A DNA stretch of 64,000 bases from Alphaproteobacteria bacterium (GTDB taxonomy: Bacteria; Pseudomonadota; Alphaproteobacteria; Micavibrionales; Micavibrionaceae). The stretch spans positions 62,001-126,000 of the forward strand of contig CP065008.1 in the NCBI GenBank assembly GCA_016699735.1, read 5' to 3'. The notes beneath the pieces were generated by a model. That model was not told where the DNA came from. It was given only the letters and a program-made list of their open reading frames with translations, and did no database searches. Of this stretch, positions 9,201 to 16,992 are shown piece after piece. The position numbers were made by a program, and so were the translations under genes. Positions within the stretch are counted from its first letter, which is position 1; the number at the start of each line of letters is the position of its first letter.

Positions 9201-9830
9201 CTGTAAGGGCGATCCGGCATAATCGCTGCTCGCGGCAAGCTGAAAGATATCTGTTTGAGCCTGGGCGATCAACTCAAGTGACTGCTCGGGTTCAAGAACG
9301 TCAAAATTCGGGCGAAGATCGGCTTCAAGGGGAAAGCGCGAGAGAACAGACTGACAGAATCCATGGATGGTCATGATCTTGATGCCAAGAGCCGCATCCA
9401 GGATTTTTGCAAAAAGCCGTCGGGCCGACCGCACCTGATCCTGCGTGGGTGGTTCCCCGGTCAGTCGCTCCAGAACATCCGTCAAATTCTCTACCGCCGG
9501 GTCTGATAAGGCTCGCTCAGGCATAACAGCCCACCGAGAAAGCGTATCAAAAAGACGAAGTGTCATCTCATTTGCCGCAGCCTTGGTAAAAGTCAGACAC
9601 AAAATCTTATGAGGTTCCGTTCCGGGTATCCCGTCCGGCCGGGGCAGCATGAGACGAAGAAGCCGATCGGTCAGAACTTTCGTTTTTCCGGTCCCGGCTG
9701 AGGCACTAACCCATACGGATTCCGTGGGATTTGAAGAGATTCTCTGCACAGCGCTTGGATCATCCGGTAAGGTCTCGGAAGAGGCTCCAGAGTTCACATT
9801 TATTTTATTACGATCCGCAGCGGATTTCAT
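6207..9830 (-). CDS. addA: AddA, ATP-dependent helicase/nuclease subunit A
   Basis: 1207 residues. AddA is the UvrD-like helicase of the AddAB enzyme, which resects double-strand ends for RecA-dependent repair. Walker A is SASAGTGKTKVLTDR near residue 45, Walker B is VDEAQDTNPEQWQ, and a late helicase motif is LLYVAMTRAADRLYV. The C-terminal PD-(D/E)XK nuclease core reads ILDYKTNR. I start it at 9830 because a perfect AGGAGGT lies eight bases upstream. The ATG overlaps the addB stop by four bases (ATGA), so the two subunits are translationally coupled. Confidence 0.95.
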   Translation of the reverse strand: MKSAADRNKINVNSGASSETLPDDPSAVQRISSNPTESVWVSASAGTGKTKVLTDRLLRLMLPRPDGIPGTEPHKILCLTFTKAAANEMTLRLFDTLSRWAVMPERALSDPAVENLTDVLERLTGEPPTQDQVRSARRLFAKILDAALGIKIMTIHGFCQSVLSRFPLEADLRPNFDVLEPEQSLELIAQAQTDIFQLAASSDYAGSPLQNAMIALSAELSEDQFISLVSAVSSERFQLSKTLGGRQDAEAVYAEICRFYGVVPGQSAQDYLSQSLVFSADREVQLKSVAAVLVKGKDTERRKGQQLLSWLSKRQNERMESSQDYFSVFLTQKGTIAIGGFPSNDTKKRFPEAEDILRAEAERALIFFESLKKIKCAALSRDLFTLGQAIVDRYEALKQARGSLDYDDLILKTCDLLSGQTLQFKDLREENSQEALEVTPWIMYKLDQGIDHILVDEAQDTNPEQWQVISALSDDFFSGKGAQDISRTSFTVGDMKQSIYSFQRAAPEAFSGMRDIFRQKIHDFGQTMLELPLQFSFRSTQPILDVVDSVFARQDLCEALGGDTVHHVSTRTGQAGLVELWPILEQERSQKLNFWDPPEDVYPGERASTRLAQKVADHIHGWLTHGEVLESYGRAVQPGDILILFRTRIALADEMIRALKQHGIPVSGADRMDLGAQLVVQDLLATAKFCLLPSDDLNLACLLKSPLIGWSDSELFSLATDRTGNLWSELVHFGSRTYHRLLDDPKGITPENAECVRQYLSQLRYDAMNVGVYRFFMRVLTSVCPADQMSGMKAILSRLGEDARDPIEEFLNAALNFGKNHKDSLELFVAHFESLHTEIKREMEEAGGQVRIMTVHGAKGLQAPIVILPDTVPSPNSQKVPMLLWPDKTGLNFPLWAPRDDDAPQQYKEKRQILESALDAENNRLLYVAMTRAADRLYVCGFKGSRTAKRESWHDKVRMGLQRLEGVEILGDGWLRYARHQTAKTGDKIKGQMIGSTDHSDPPTWVYQAAPGEPEPPRPLVPSRANQEEDHFPVLSPLEAGQGLRFLRGNLTHKLLQFLPSFAPKRRETAARRYVETYGANLSEEQRASVVSEVLMLMTDPVTAPFFLAGGLAEVPLTALLEGNRILSGQIDRLVVREESVWILDYKTNRPPPQEVSGVPRIYLKQMRAYRDAVRAIYPAKTVISALLWTDGPRLMILPDPELDKVI

Positions 9831-12800
9831 AAAATTACCTCCTCGGCATCCGAATCCGCAACCGACCATTCCCTGACGCGGGCGAGATGAAGGTAATCGT
9901 TATAGCGTGGCATCCGCCTTGGATCGGGGAGATTGACATAAGCCACTTTCTCGTTACGGTAATGCACAACAAGCCCTTTGAGTCCGTCTTCAACAAGCGT
10001 AATCAGCGCCGTCAAATCGCCCTCAACAGCGGCGGTAAACTCCTCCTTGCGTCCCGCATTGACCATCCAGTAACCCAGATAGGATGACCGCCCGCGGAAG
10101 GTTTCTGAACCCTGTAGGCCCGGGTCAGAACGTCTGAAGCTGCCCCGCTCAAGAATAAGCGCTTCAAGGGGAAGTTGCGGAAGACCGCCGTTTTGAAGTT
10201 TCTGTGAACTGAAACTTCCCCCGGATTTATAATCGATCAGCGCATAACCGTCTGATCTGCGGTCGATCCGGTCGGCCCGCCCGTAAAGTGTAAACGGCTG
10301 ACCGCCGACATCCAGAATCAAAGACCCAAACGCCTCTGTCGCCAGAAACTTTGAAGTTTCGCGCCATATCCGCTCATGGGCCATAATGCGGCGAACGGGA
10401 TCATCCATGCGAGTGATCCAGAATTGAAGCGTTTCTGTTTCATGAAGCAGGGCAGCAGCCGCCTTCTGAAGATGGCCAAGAAAAAGACCATCGGCGTCCG
10501 GCGGCAAAATCTCGGGATAAGCGCCCAGAAACGTCTCAAAAGCCCTGTGCAGAATTTGCCCGCGCAGCGCATGATCGCTCTCGACCCTTAAGGGCGGCAG
10601 TTTTTTGAGACCCAGCCCGTACCGTGCGTAATGCCCGTACGGGTCACTCAGCCATCCGTCCACACGCGTAACCGAAACCCGCGAGGGACGTAAAAAGACT
10701 GGAGGCCGCGGGCAAGGCCGGGAGACAGGACGTACGTCCACCGCATCGTCCATGATCCGCGCCCAGCGCAGATGCGACCCGCCCGATAGAACGGAATGAT
10801 CGGCGCCGCAGGCCTGCAACACGGCCCCCATTTTCTGAAGCCAGCGCGAGGGAACGGTCGGCGCTCCATCAACTTTGCGTGACCGGGTGAGAACGACCTC
10901 GGTCCCCCAGAAAGCCTGTGCGAAATCATGCGCGGCCTGCCCGGCGAACCGTTCCGGCCCCGGCAACCCAAGACTCTTACGCATCGGCAGGGACAGCCAG
11001 GGGTCGTGGCGCAAAGCCGTCGGCCAGGTTCCCTCGTTCAGCCCGCCCAGTATCACGAGATCGGCATCGACCAGCCGCGCTTCAAGCTGCCCGAGGATCG
11101 ACAGCCGCGGATGCAGGCCATAACGGGGTCGCACGGTAACCCGCTGCGCCAGAACAAAAAGCAGAGAAACATAATCCGCAAAACTTAAGGGGTCGATTTG
11201 TTCAGATTCGCCCAGCAATTCAGACAGAAAATGGGCCGCTGCTTCCCCCGCTTCCCCTGACCAGAGACGCAAGTCTCCGGGCAGATCAGGAAGATCGGAG
11301 AGTCGTTCCGCCGCTCGAATATGTGCTTCATAAATTTTTGCGAAATCATAAGATTGGCCATCACTGAACGCAGTCAACGGCGCAAAAATATCGCTCAGAA
11401 TCTGCGCGATCCGCGCAACATCCTTATACGAAGACTTAGAGGTTATATTCGCCAGATCATGAAGAGCATGTGGCCGATGCTCTTCATCGCGAAAAAAGAA
11501 CCGTTCCAGAGACCCAACCGCCCTTTCCATCTCCGCCCGCTCAGTTCCCAGACCGCAAAGAGGATGTTTGAGCAGCGCAAGGAGCGCCGCCGGATCAAAC
11601 CGCCTGTGCGCCGCTTCAAGCACGAGGAATAAAAAAATTCCTACACTCGTCGCGCTCAGGCTCTCCCCCGCAGAATCGTTGACCGCGATTCCCCAGCGAA
11701 GGCAATGCGCCGCCACGCGCCGTGCAAGCCCGCGGTCGGGGGTGATCAGGCACACGGTCTTCCCGTCCGCCTCCAGAGCCTCGCGCATGAGCAGGGCAAC
11801 AACTTGTGCCTCCTCCTGCGGCGTATCGCAAGTGTAAAGACGCAGTCCATCAAGAAGGCTAGCCGCCGTCCCCAGCCGCCGGACGCTGTCCCCGAAATGA
11901 ATCCATTGGCCGCTCGTCGCGGCCGGACGCATGATTTCCCGGATGAGATCGTTTCGCCCGGTACCGGCCGTTTCGGGAATTTGACCGATCACACCCACCG
12001 CCTCCCTCGAAACGTCCAAAGTCATAAGCAAAACCTTCATGAGATATTGCGGGTGCGACTCATCCAGACTCTCCCAGCTCTCCGCATCAAGGTCAAAATC
12101 AAGCCCCGGCAAAATCAGTCGCCCCTGCGGCAGTTCGGAAATCACCCGCAAAAGCTGCGCGGTCGCAGGGATCGATCCGGTCGTTCCGGCGGCGATGACG
12201 GGTCCGTCCGGCGGAAACGCCCGCCAGTAATCCGCCAGAGCCCGCAACAAAAGATTCCGCCGATGAACGGCGTCGATCATGCCGCTCTCCTCGATAATCT
12301 TCGGCCAATGAACGCTAAGGATTTCAAGAAACCTCAGGGAAATCTGCCAGTGTGCAGAAAATTCCTCGGGAACGAGACGGGAGAGCGCACTGAAATCCTT
12401 TCCGCCGATAATCATCTCGTCAAGAAAGGTGCCGAGAGAATCAGCCAGCCGCAACGCCTGCTCACGTCCTTCCGCAAAAACGCCCCCCGCCTGCAGCATT
12501 TTCGCCAACAGGAGTTGCCGCCGCAGCGCGGGCATGGCCGGAGGAATATTAAGAAACCGCCCGTCCGCCCCGAACATCTGCAAGGAGAGATCGCCCTCAT
12601 CCACATCGCCGATGGGAAGCAGCGCAGGAAGAAGGATCGGCGCCCCGCCGGAAAGCCGCAAAAAACTCTCCCGCACCGTCCGGCAGGCCCGCCGGGTCGG
12701 CAGCAGGACTTTGTACCGCGCCAGTGTTTCGGGATCGCCCGCCGTCTCGTCGAGCAAAAGCTGCGCTAGACTTTTGGCAAAGGGCGCACCCGGCGCAAAG

Positions 12801-12838
12801 GTAAAAACGGACCGTTGTCTGTCCGTACCCCCGCTCAT
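9827..12838 (-). CDS. addB: AddB, double-strand break repair subunit B
   Basis: 1003 residues. This is the inactivated-helicase/nuclease partner of AddA, in the divergent alphaproteobacterial form. The N-terminus begins VFTFAPGAPFAKSLAQLLL and the LPTRRACRTVRE segment follows. The C-terminal nuclease reads FTLYGRADRID, then YALIDYKSGG, the PD-(D/E)XK core. It overlaps murU by four bases upstream and addA by four downstream, giving a tight murU-addB-addA run. Confidence 0.95.
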   Translation of the reverse strand: MSGGTDRQRSVFTFAPGAPFAKSLAQLLLDETAGDPETLARYKVLLPTRRACRTVRESFLRLSGGAPILLPALLPIGDVDEGDLSLQMFGADGRFLNIPPAMPALRRQLLLAKMLQAGGVFAEGREQALRLADSLGTFLDEMIIGGKDFSALSRLVPEEFSAHWQISLRFLEILSVHWPKIIEESGMIDAVHRRNLLLRALADYWRAFPPDGPVIAAGTTGSIPATAQLLRVISELPQGRLILPGLDFDLDAESWESLDESHPQYLMKVLLMTLDVSREAVGVIGQIPETAGTGRNDLIREIMRPAATSGQWIHFGDSVRRLGTAASLLDGLRLYTCDTPQEEAQVVALLMREALEADGKTVCLITPDRGLARRVAAHCLRWGIAVNDSAGESLSATSVGIFLFLVLEAAHRRFDPAALLALLKHPLCGLGTERAEMERAVGSLERFFFRDEEHRPHALHDLANITSKSSYKDVARIAQILSDIFAPLTAFSDGQSYDFAKIYEAHIRAAERLSDLPDLPGDLRLWSGEAGEAAAHFLSELLGESEQIDPLSFADYVSLLFVLAQRVTVRPRYGLHPRLSILGQLEARLVDADLVILGGLNEGTWPTALRHDPWLSLPMRKSLGLPGPERFAGQAAHDFAQAFWGTEVVLTRSRKVDGAPTVPSRWLQKMGAVLQACGADHSVLSGGSHLRWARIMDDAVDVRPVSRPCPRPPVFLRPSRVSVTRVDGWLSDPYGHYARYGLGLKKLPPLRVESDHALRGQILHRAFETFLGAYPEILPPDADGLFLGHLQKAAAALLHETETLQFWITRMDDPVRRIMAHERIWRETSKFLATEAFGSLILDVGGQPFTLYGRADRIDRRSDGYALIDYKSGGSFSSQKLQNGGLPQLPLEALILERGSFRRSDPGLQGSETFRGRSSYLGYWMVNAGRKEEFTAAVEGDLTALITLVEDGLKGLVVHYRNEKVAYVNLPDPRRMPRYNDYLHLARVREWSVADSDAEEVIL

Positions 12839-13599
12839 GCCTTGGTCTTTTTCGATTCGGGTGGTTCGAAGGCCCGGCGCACACTCTCCAGATCGGCAGG
12901 CCGGCTGATATGATGCCAGTCGCCTTCATGTTCAAGCGCAAAGAACCGCCCCTCCGCCTCCGCACGGTCCATGAGATCAAGGAAGGAAAACGCACCCTCG
13001 GGAGCATCTTGAAAAATCCGCGGATGATTGAGCCGGATATTCGTCCACATAAAGGCGCCGCTCTTGTTTTTGCTGCGCCGGACCCGCCCGTTGGGCAGCA
13101 AATCGTAATCCCCGGCGCCTTCGGTCAAAACCATGCGCGACAAAGGCTGCATCAGCGTCAGGATATCCATGGCCTGCCCGTCCCACAGCCGCGCCAGCCG
13201 CGCCAGGGCACTCTCAAGCGGCGGATCGGTCCACAGCGCGTCCCCGGCGATGACATAAAATGGATCGTCCCCAAACACCCGCAACATTTTTTTGATCCCG
13301 CCGCCCGTATCCAGCAACGCCTCCTCATGCGAAAAAAGCAGGTGCAACCCATGCCCGCCAGGTTGGTTCAGACAATACTCCTCCAGATGCTCGCGCAGCA
13401 TATCCGCCTTGTAATGCAGATTGACGACGACCGTGTCCACATAATCGGCGCGCAGCTTGTCAAGAATCCGCCAGATCAAACTCCGCCCCGCGACCTCAAC
13501 CATCGGCTTCGGACACTGATCCGTATAGGGGCGCAACCGCTCGCCGCGTCCGGCGGCGAGAATGAAAGCCTTGCTGGGGCGGAAGATGATTTTACTCAT
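12835..13599 (-). CDS. murU: Nucleotidyltransferase, probable N-acetylmuramate-1-phosphate uridylyltransferase
   Basis: 254 residues. The signature AFILAAGRGERLRPYTDQCPKPMVEV is that of sugar-1-phosphate nucleotidyltransferases (broken here into the G-x-G-x-R-L-x-P loop and the KPM lysine motif). A second site is FYVIAGDALW. In alphaproteobacteria the gene between tsaE and addB is MurU of the anabolic cell-wall recycling route, which makes UDP-MurNAc and bypasses de novo MurA. The kinase partner amgK normally lies next to it but is absent here. The start at 13599 overlaps the tsaE stop by eight bases. A mannose-1-phosphate guanylyltransferase role cannot be excluded. Confidence 0.85.
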   Translation of the reverse strand: MSKIIFRPSKAFILAAGRGERLRPYTDQCPKPMVEVAGRSLIWRILDKLRADYVDTVVVNLHYKADMLREHLEEYCLNQPGGHGLHLLFSHEEALLDTGGGIKKMLRVFGDDPFYVIAGDALWTDPPLESALARLARLWDGQAMDILTLMQPLSRMVLTEGAGDYDLLPNGRVRRSKNKSGAFMWTNIRLNHPRIFQDAPEGAFSFLDLMDRAEAEGRFFALEHEGDWHHISRPADLESVRRAFEPPESKKTKA

Positions 13600-14044
13600 G
13601 ACGCTCGATCCTGATCTGCCTGTGATTCGCCCCTCCGGGAACGGCCTCAAGTGTGACATCCGTCCGGCGAGATGGCAACAACGCGCCCAGCCGCTCCGGC
13701 CACTCGATCAGCACGAGCGCCTGCCCCAGCGCCTCCTCCCAGCCGATTTCATAAATCTCTTCCGGGGAAGTCAGGCGGTAAAGATCGAAATGCCAGATCG
13801 GAAACCTCTGCCCCGGATGCCCCTCATAGATCTGTGCCAGTGTAAAGGTCGGACTGGGAACTTCAAGATCGGGAAGTCCGCAAAGGCAGCGGATCAGGGC
13901 GCGGCAGAACACGCTTTTTCCGGCGCCCAGTGTCCCCCGCAGGCAGACGACATCTCCAGCCCCAAGCGCACGGCCGAACGAGCGGGCAAAGGCCTCGGTT
14001 TCCGCCTCGTTCGTCGAAATTTGTTCTAAAGCCGCGGGAATCAT
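13592..14044 (-). CDS. tsaE: TsaE, tRNA threonylcarbamoyladenosine modification ATPase
   Basis: 150 residues, normal length. The Walker A loop is RGTLGAGKSVFCRAL, preceded by the typical LGAGDVVCLRG strand. The segment FPIWHFDLYRL and the later VLIEWPERLGALLP are both family hallmarks. TsaE helps TsaB and TsaD install t6A37 on ANN-decoding tRNAs. A GTG at 14053 is an alternative start; I prefer ATG at 14044, though neither has a clear ribosome binding site. The gene is coupled to murU. Confidence 0.93.
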   Translation of the reverse strand: MIPAALEQISTNEAETEAFARSFGRALGAGDVVCLRGTLGAGKSVFCRALIRCLCGLPDLEVPSPTFTLAQIYEGHPGQRFPIWHFDLYRLTSPEEIYEIGWEEALGQALVLIEWPERLGALLPSRRTDVTLEAVPGGANHRQIRIERHE

Positions 14045-14090
14045 GAACTTCACGCTTGGTTGCAGGCCTCCAACAATGCTAAAATGGAGT

Positions 14091-14516
14091 ATGAAAATCC
14101 AGCATTACTTTTTGCTTGTGCTTCTATGCTGCACCTTCGGACAGGAAGCGCAGGCGCAGGAAATCCTCAACGAACCAATCTGCTTCACCGTCCGCAACAC
14201 GGCCCCGCATAAGGTCTACGGCAATTTCGTCACCGACTATTACACCGCCGAAGACGGAACGCAGGCCCGCCACCGTTCCAACTTCCGCCTCGACGAGGCG
14301 GGCGCGAAGGATCCCGAAAAGGGCTTCCCTCTCGATGCCGCGGAATTTTGCTCCTACGGTCCCTTCTTCCCCGAACGCAAGCTCGAGCTGGTGATTCGTA
14401 CCCTGATCCCTGTCTTCTCCTGCAAGACCAGTGTCCAAAAAGGCGAAATCCTGATCAAGAGCGAACGCCTGCCCGACGACAGCGGCAATAAAATCTGGGC
14501 CGAATGTTTCGAATGA
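14091..14516 (+). CDS. Hypothetical secreted protein
   Basis: 141 residues beginning MKIQHYFLLVLLCC and ending its signal peptide near AQAQ, so it is probably periplasmic. The mature part contains four cysteines (ICFTVR, EFCSYG, FSCKT, AECFE), which may form two disulfides, and a strand-rich pattern. I do not recognise the family. It lies on the plus strand between tsaE and divL, which are otherwise adjacent in related genomes, and its end is eight bases from the divL stop. An upstream in-frame ATG at 14076 is an alternative start. Confidence 0.75.
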   Translation: MKIQHYFLLVLLCCTFGQEAQAQEILNEPICFTVRNTAPHKVYGNFVTDYYTAEDGTQARHRSNFRLDEAGAKDPEKGFPLDAAEFCSYGPFFPERKLELVIRTLIPVFSCKTSVQKGEILIKSERLPDDSGNKIWAECFE

Positions 14517-14523
14517 AAAAGCC

Positions 14524-16848
14524 TCAGGGACTCTGAGACAAAGGAACCCGCAGCGTCACGGTCGTTCCCCTCTCCGGCGCACTCTCGAGTCTGAAATCCC
14601 CGCCGTGCAGCGTCACGATATTCTGCACCAGCGTCAGTCCCAGCCCGACTCCCCGCCCCGCCTGCTGGCTCTCGATCCGCTCGAACGGCTGCAAAATCCG
14701 CGACTGCTCCGCCGCCGGAATCCCCACGCCGTTATCCTGAACGGTGAGGACAAGAGTCTTTTGATCCGCTTGCGCGTTGATAGTGATGTGCCCACCGCTG
14801 CGCGTATGCGCCAGCGCGTTCTGCACGACATTGAGAACCGCCTGCTTCATGCGCGTTTCATCAATCTCCGCGCTTCCGATCCCCTCCGGGCAGTTAAGCA
14901 CAAGCGTGATCTCCTGCTTGCGCACCCAATCCTCGACAAGATCGACGATGGCCTGCAGCATCCCGCGGATATCGACCCGGCTGATCTGCAACTCCATATA
15001 TCCCGCCTCGAAAGAGGAAAGATCGAGAATATCGTTGACCAGCGCCAGCAGCCGCTCGCTCGATTCGCGGATATCCCGCGTATATTCCTTCTGCTTGGGG
15101 TTAAGCCCCCCGAAAAACTCCTGATCCAGAATCTCGTTAAACCCCATGATGGCATTCAGCGGCGTGCGGAGCTGATACGAAACATTGGCCAGAAAATCCA
15201 GCTTCAGCTTTTCCGCCGCCTCCAGCGCAGCATTTTTCTCCCGCAGCGCGTTCTCCACCCGCACGGAATCGGTCACGTCAGTAAAAGTGACCAAAACCCC
15301 GCCGTCCGGCAAGGGCACGGTAATAAAATCCAGCAGCGAATCATCCACCCGCTTCTGCCGCCCCTCATGCATCGTGCGCTCAAGAGCAAGCCCGATCAGC
15401 GCATCCCGCGTCGATTCCCATTGCGAAGCATCGAAGAATCCCTTCATCTTCTCCACGATCCGCGTGATATGTGGCTCCCCTTCCAGATCCTCGGGATGCA
15501 ACCCCCACAGCCGCGCAAACGAAGGATTCCACAGCTTCAGCCGCCCGTCCCCGCCGAACACCGCCACACCTTCCGCAAGGTTATCAAGCGTCTCTTTCTG
15601 CACCGCAATCAGCGTATTATAGGACGATTCCAGTTCCAGTCGGCTGGTGACGTCCTCGAAATTCATCATCAGCCCGCCCGCCTTCTGCGGCACCATGAGC
15701 ATACGAATCGCGCTGCCGTTCGGCAGGTAAAGCATATCCTCATAAGGCTCGATCAGGTCGGTGAATTTATCCAGCCACGTCTTCTTGTATTTCTTGAAAT
15801 CCGCCTGCTCCGGAAGGCGACGCATCTCGCGCAGCTTCTCAAGAATATCGCCCAGCTTCGGCTTGGTATTCAGCCACCCCTCCTCCAAAGTCCAGAGCTG
15901 GGCGAACGGCGTGTTATAAAACTCCAGCGTCTGCTCCGGCCCGTAAAACGCCACCGCCGAGCGCAGCTGCCCGAGCAGCCCCCTCTGCGCCTCCTGAAAA
16001 TTTTTCAGCTCCGTCTCCAGCGCCTCCTCCGGCGAGAGATCCTCAAGCACGCCCATCGTCAACTTCTGCGCTTTAAGCGGCGTCTCCGTCACCCGCACCA
16101 GAAGCCGATTCCCGCCGATAACGACGTGCGCTTTGGTCGCCTGCGTAACGCCGCTCTCAAGCGCTTGCTTCGCAAGCTCAGACCCAAGCAATCCTTCCTT
16201 GGCTCCGGGCTTCTTCTTGCGCGGTTGCTGCGCGATTTCCTTTTGCTGCGAGAGGATTTCACTCGGCCGCGCCCCGGTCTTCTTGGCATAAGCCACGTTG
16301 ACCCACAAAATCTCCTGCTGCGCGTTACGGATCCATACCGGAAACGGCAACCCGTCGAGAGAGTCCTGCAACCGTTCGATTTCCTCGAACTGCGCCTTTT
16401 GCTCCTCGGCGAACGTCACGCTCGCCTCGTACTGCTCCGTAACATCTTCAAGCCACAGGATATTGAAATAATCCTGATCCTCCGTATCCACGCCCCGCAC
16501 ACCCGCAATCTTGAGCGTCCGCCTGCCGGGATGGTCCTGCACGTTCAGTGTAAAGGAAATCGCATCCTCCGCCAGCCGCGTGTAAAGCCCCTCCAGCGCC
16601 GCCGCATCGCTGGGTGTGAGCTGGTTCTGGATATCTGTGAGGTTCATGACCCGCTCCAGCCCCAGAAGAACGCAGAATCCCTTGCTGTAAACGATGCTCC
16701 CATCCCGCGAGATGCCGCAATACTCGCCTGGCACCGCGGCCAGAAACGCCTCCAGCCGCGCTTTCTCGGCCTGCAGCTTCTTGCTGCCGCTCAGCGCACC
16801 GAACAGGCCTTGAAAGGCCGTGGATTTAGGGTCGGTATGTGTGCTCAC
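14524..16848 (-). CDS. divL: DivL-type PAS sensor kinase homologue with Tyr in place of the phospho-acceptor His
   Basis: 774 residues, very close to Caulobacter DivL (769). Roughly residues 1-520 hold several PAS-like domains (for example FPVWIRNAQQEILWVNVAY, and LAEGVAVFGGDGRLKLWNPSF). The H-box reads ANVSYQLRTPLN, with Tyr558 where kinases have His; the TAT codon at 15175-15177 was checked. The ATP domain keeps an N box (NVVQNALAHT), DNGVGIP and GVGLGLTLV. In Caulobacter, DivL interprets DivK phosphorylation and stimulates CckA toward CtrA. Start is GTG. Its neighbours ahcY and tsaE match the alphaproteobacterial divL locus. Confidence 0.9.
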   Translation of the reverse strand: MSTHTDPKSTAFQGLFGALSGSKKLQAEKARLEAFLAAVPGEYCGISRDGSIVYSKGFCVLLGLERVMNLTDIQNQLTPSDAAALEGLYTRLAEDAISFTLNVQDHPGRRTLKIAGVRGVDTEDQDYFNILWLEDVTEQYEASVTFAEEQKAQFEEIERLQDSLDGLPFPVWIRNAQQEILWVNVAYAKKTGARPSEILSQQKEIAQQPRKKKPGAKEGLLGSELAKQALESGVTQATKAHVVIGGNRLLVRVTETPLKAQKLTMGVLEDLSPEEALETELKNFQEAQRGLLGQLRSAVAFYGPEQTLEFYNTPFAQLWTLEEGWLNTKPKLGDILEKLREMRRLPEQADFKKYKKTWLDKFTDLIEPYEDMLYLPNGSAIRMLMVPQKAGGLMMNFEDVTSRLELESSYNTLIAVQKETLDNLAEGVAVFGGDGRLKLWNPSFARLWGLHPEDLEGEPHITRIVEKMKGFFDASQWESTRDALIGLALERTMHEGRQKRVDDSLLDFITVPLPDGGVLVTFTDVTDSVRVENALREKNAALEAAEKLKLDFLANVSYQLRTPLNAIMGFNEILDQEFFGGLNPKQKEYTRDIRESSERLLALVNDILDLSSFEAGYMELQISRVDIRGMLQAIVDLVEDWVRKQEITLVLNCPEGIGSAEIDETRMKQAVLNVVQNALAHTRSGGHITINAQADQKTLVLTVQDNGVGIPAAEQSRILQPFERIESQQAGRGVGLGLTLVQNIVTLHGGDFRLESAPERGTTVTLRVPLSQSP

Positions 16849-16936
16849 GATACGCGGATTTTATGGAGCCGGACACGGCCCTGACAAGCGAAAAGCCCAA
16901 AACATCAACCCGCGCCTGTGGGTTATTCCACCCCCA

Positions 16937-16965
16937 GAAAAAAACGGACGCCCGCAAGGGCGCCC
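16937..16965 (-). terminator. Rho-independent terminator after ahcY
   Basis: Read on the minus strand: an 8-bp stem GGGCGCCC/GGGCGTCC (one G-U pair) with a TTGC loop, followed by G and seven T. It lies 28 bp past the ahcY stop. Confidence 0.88.
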
Positions 16966-16992
16966 GCCAAATCTTTTGAAACGCTAAACCGA

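Noticed and set aside
11705..12769. A 354-residue open frame antisense to addB
   Set aside because: Composition is typical of a shadow frame and addB is well supported over the whole stretch.
14605..16884. A 759-residue open frame antisense to divL
   Set aside because: It is rich in Arg, Pro, Leu and His as expected from the complement of a GC-rich gene, with no ribosome binding site or domain. divL is clearly the real gene.
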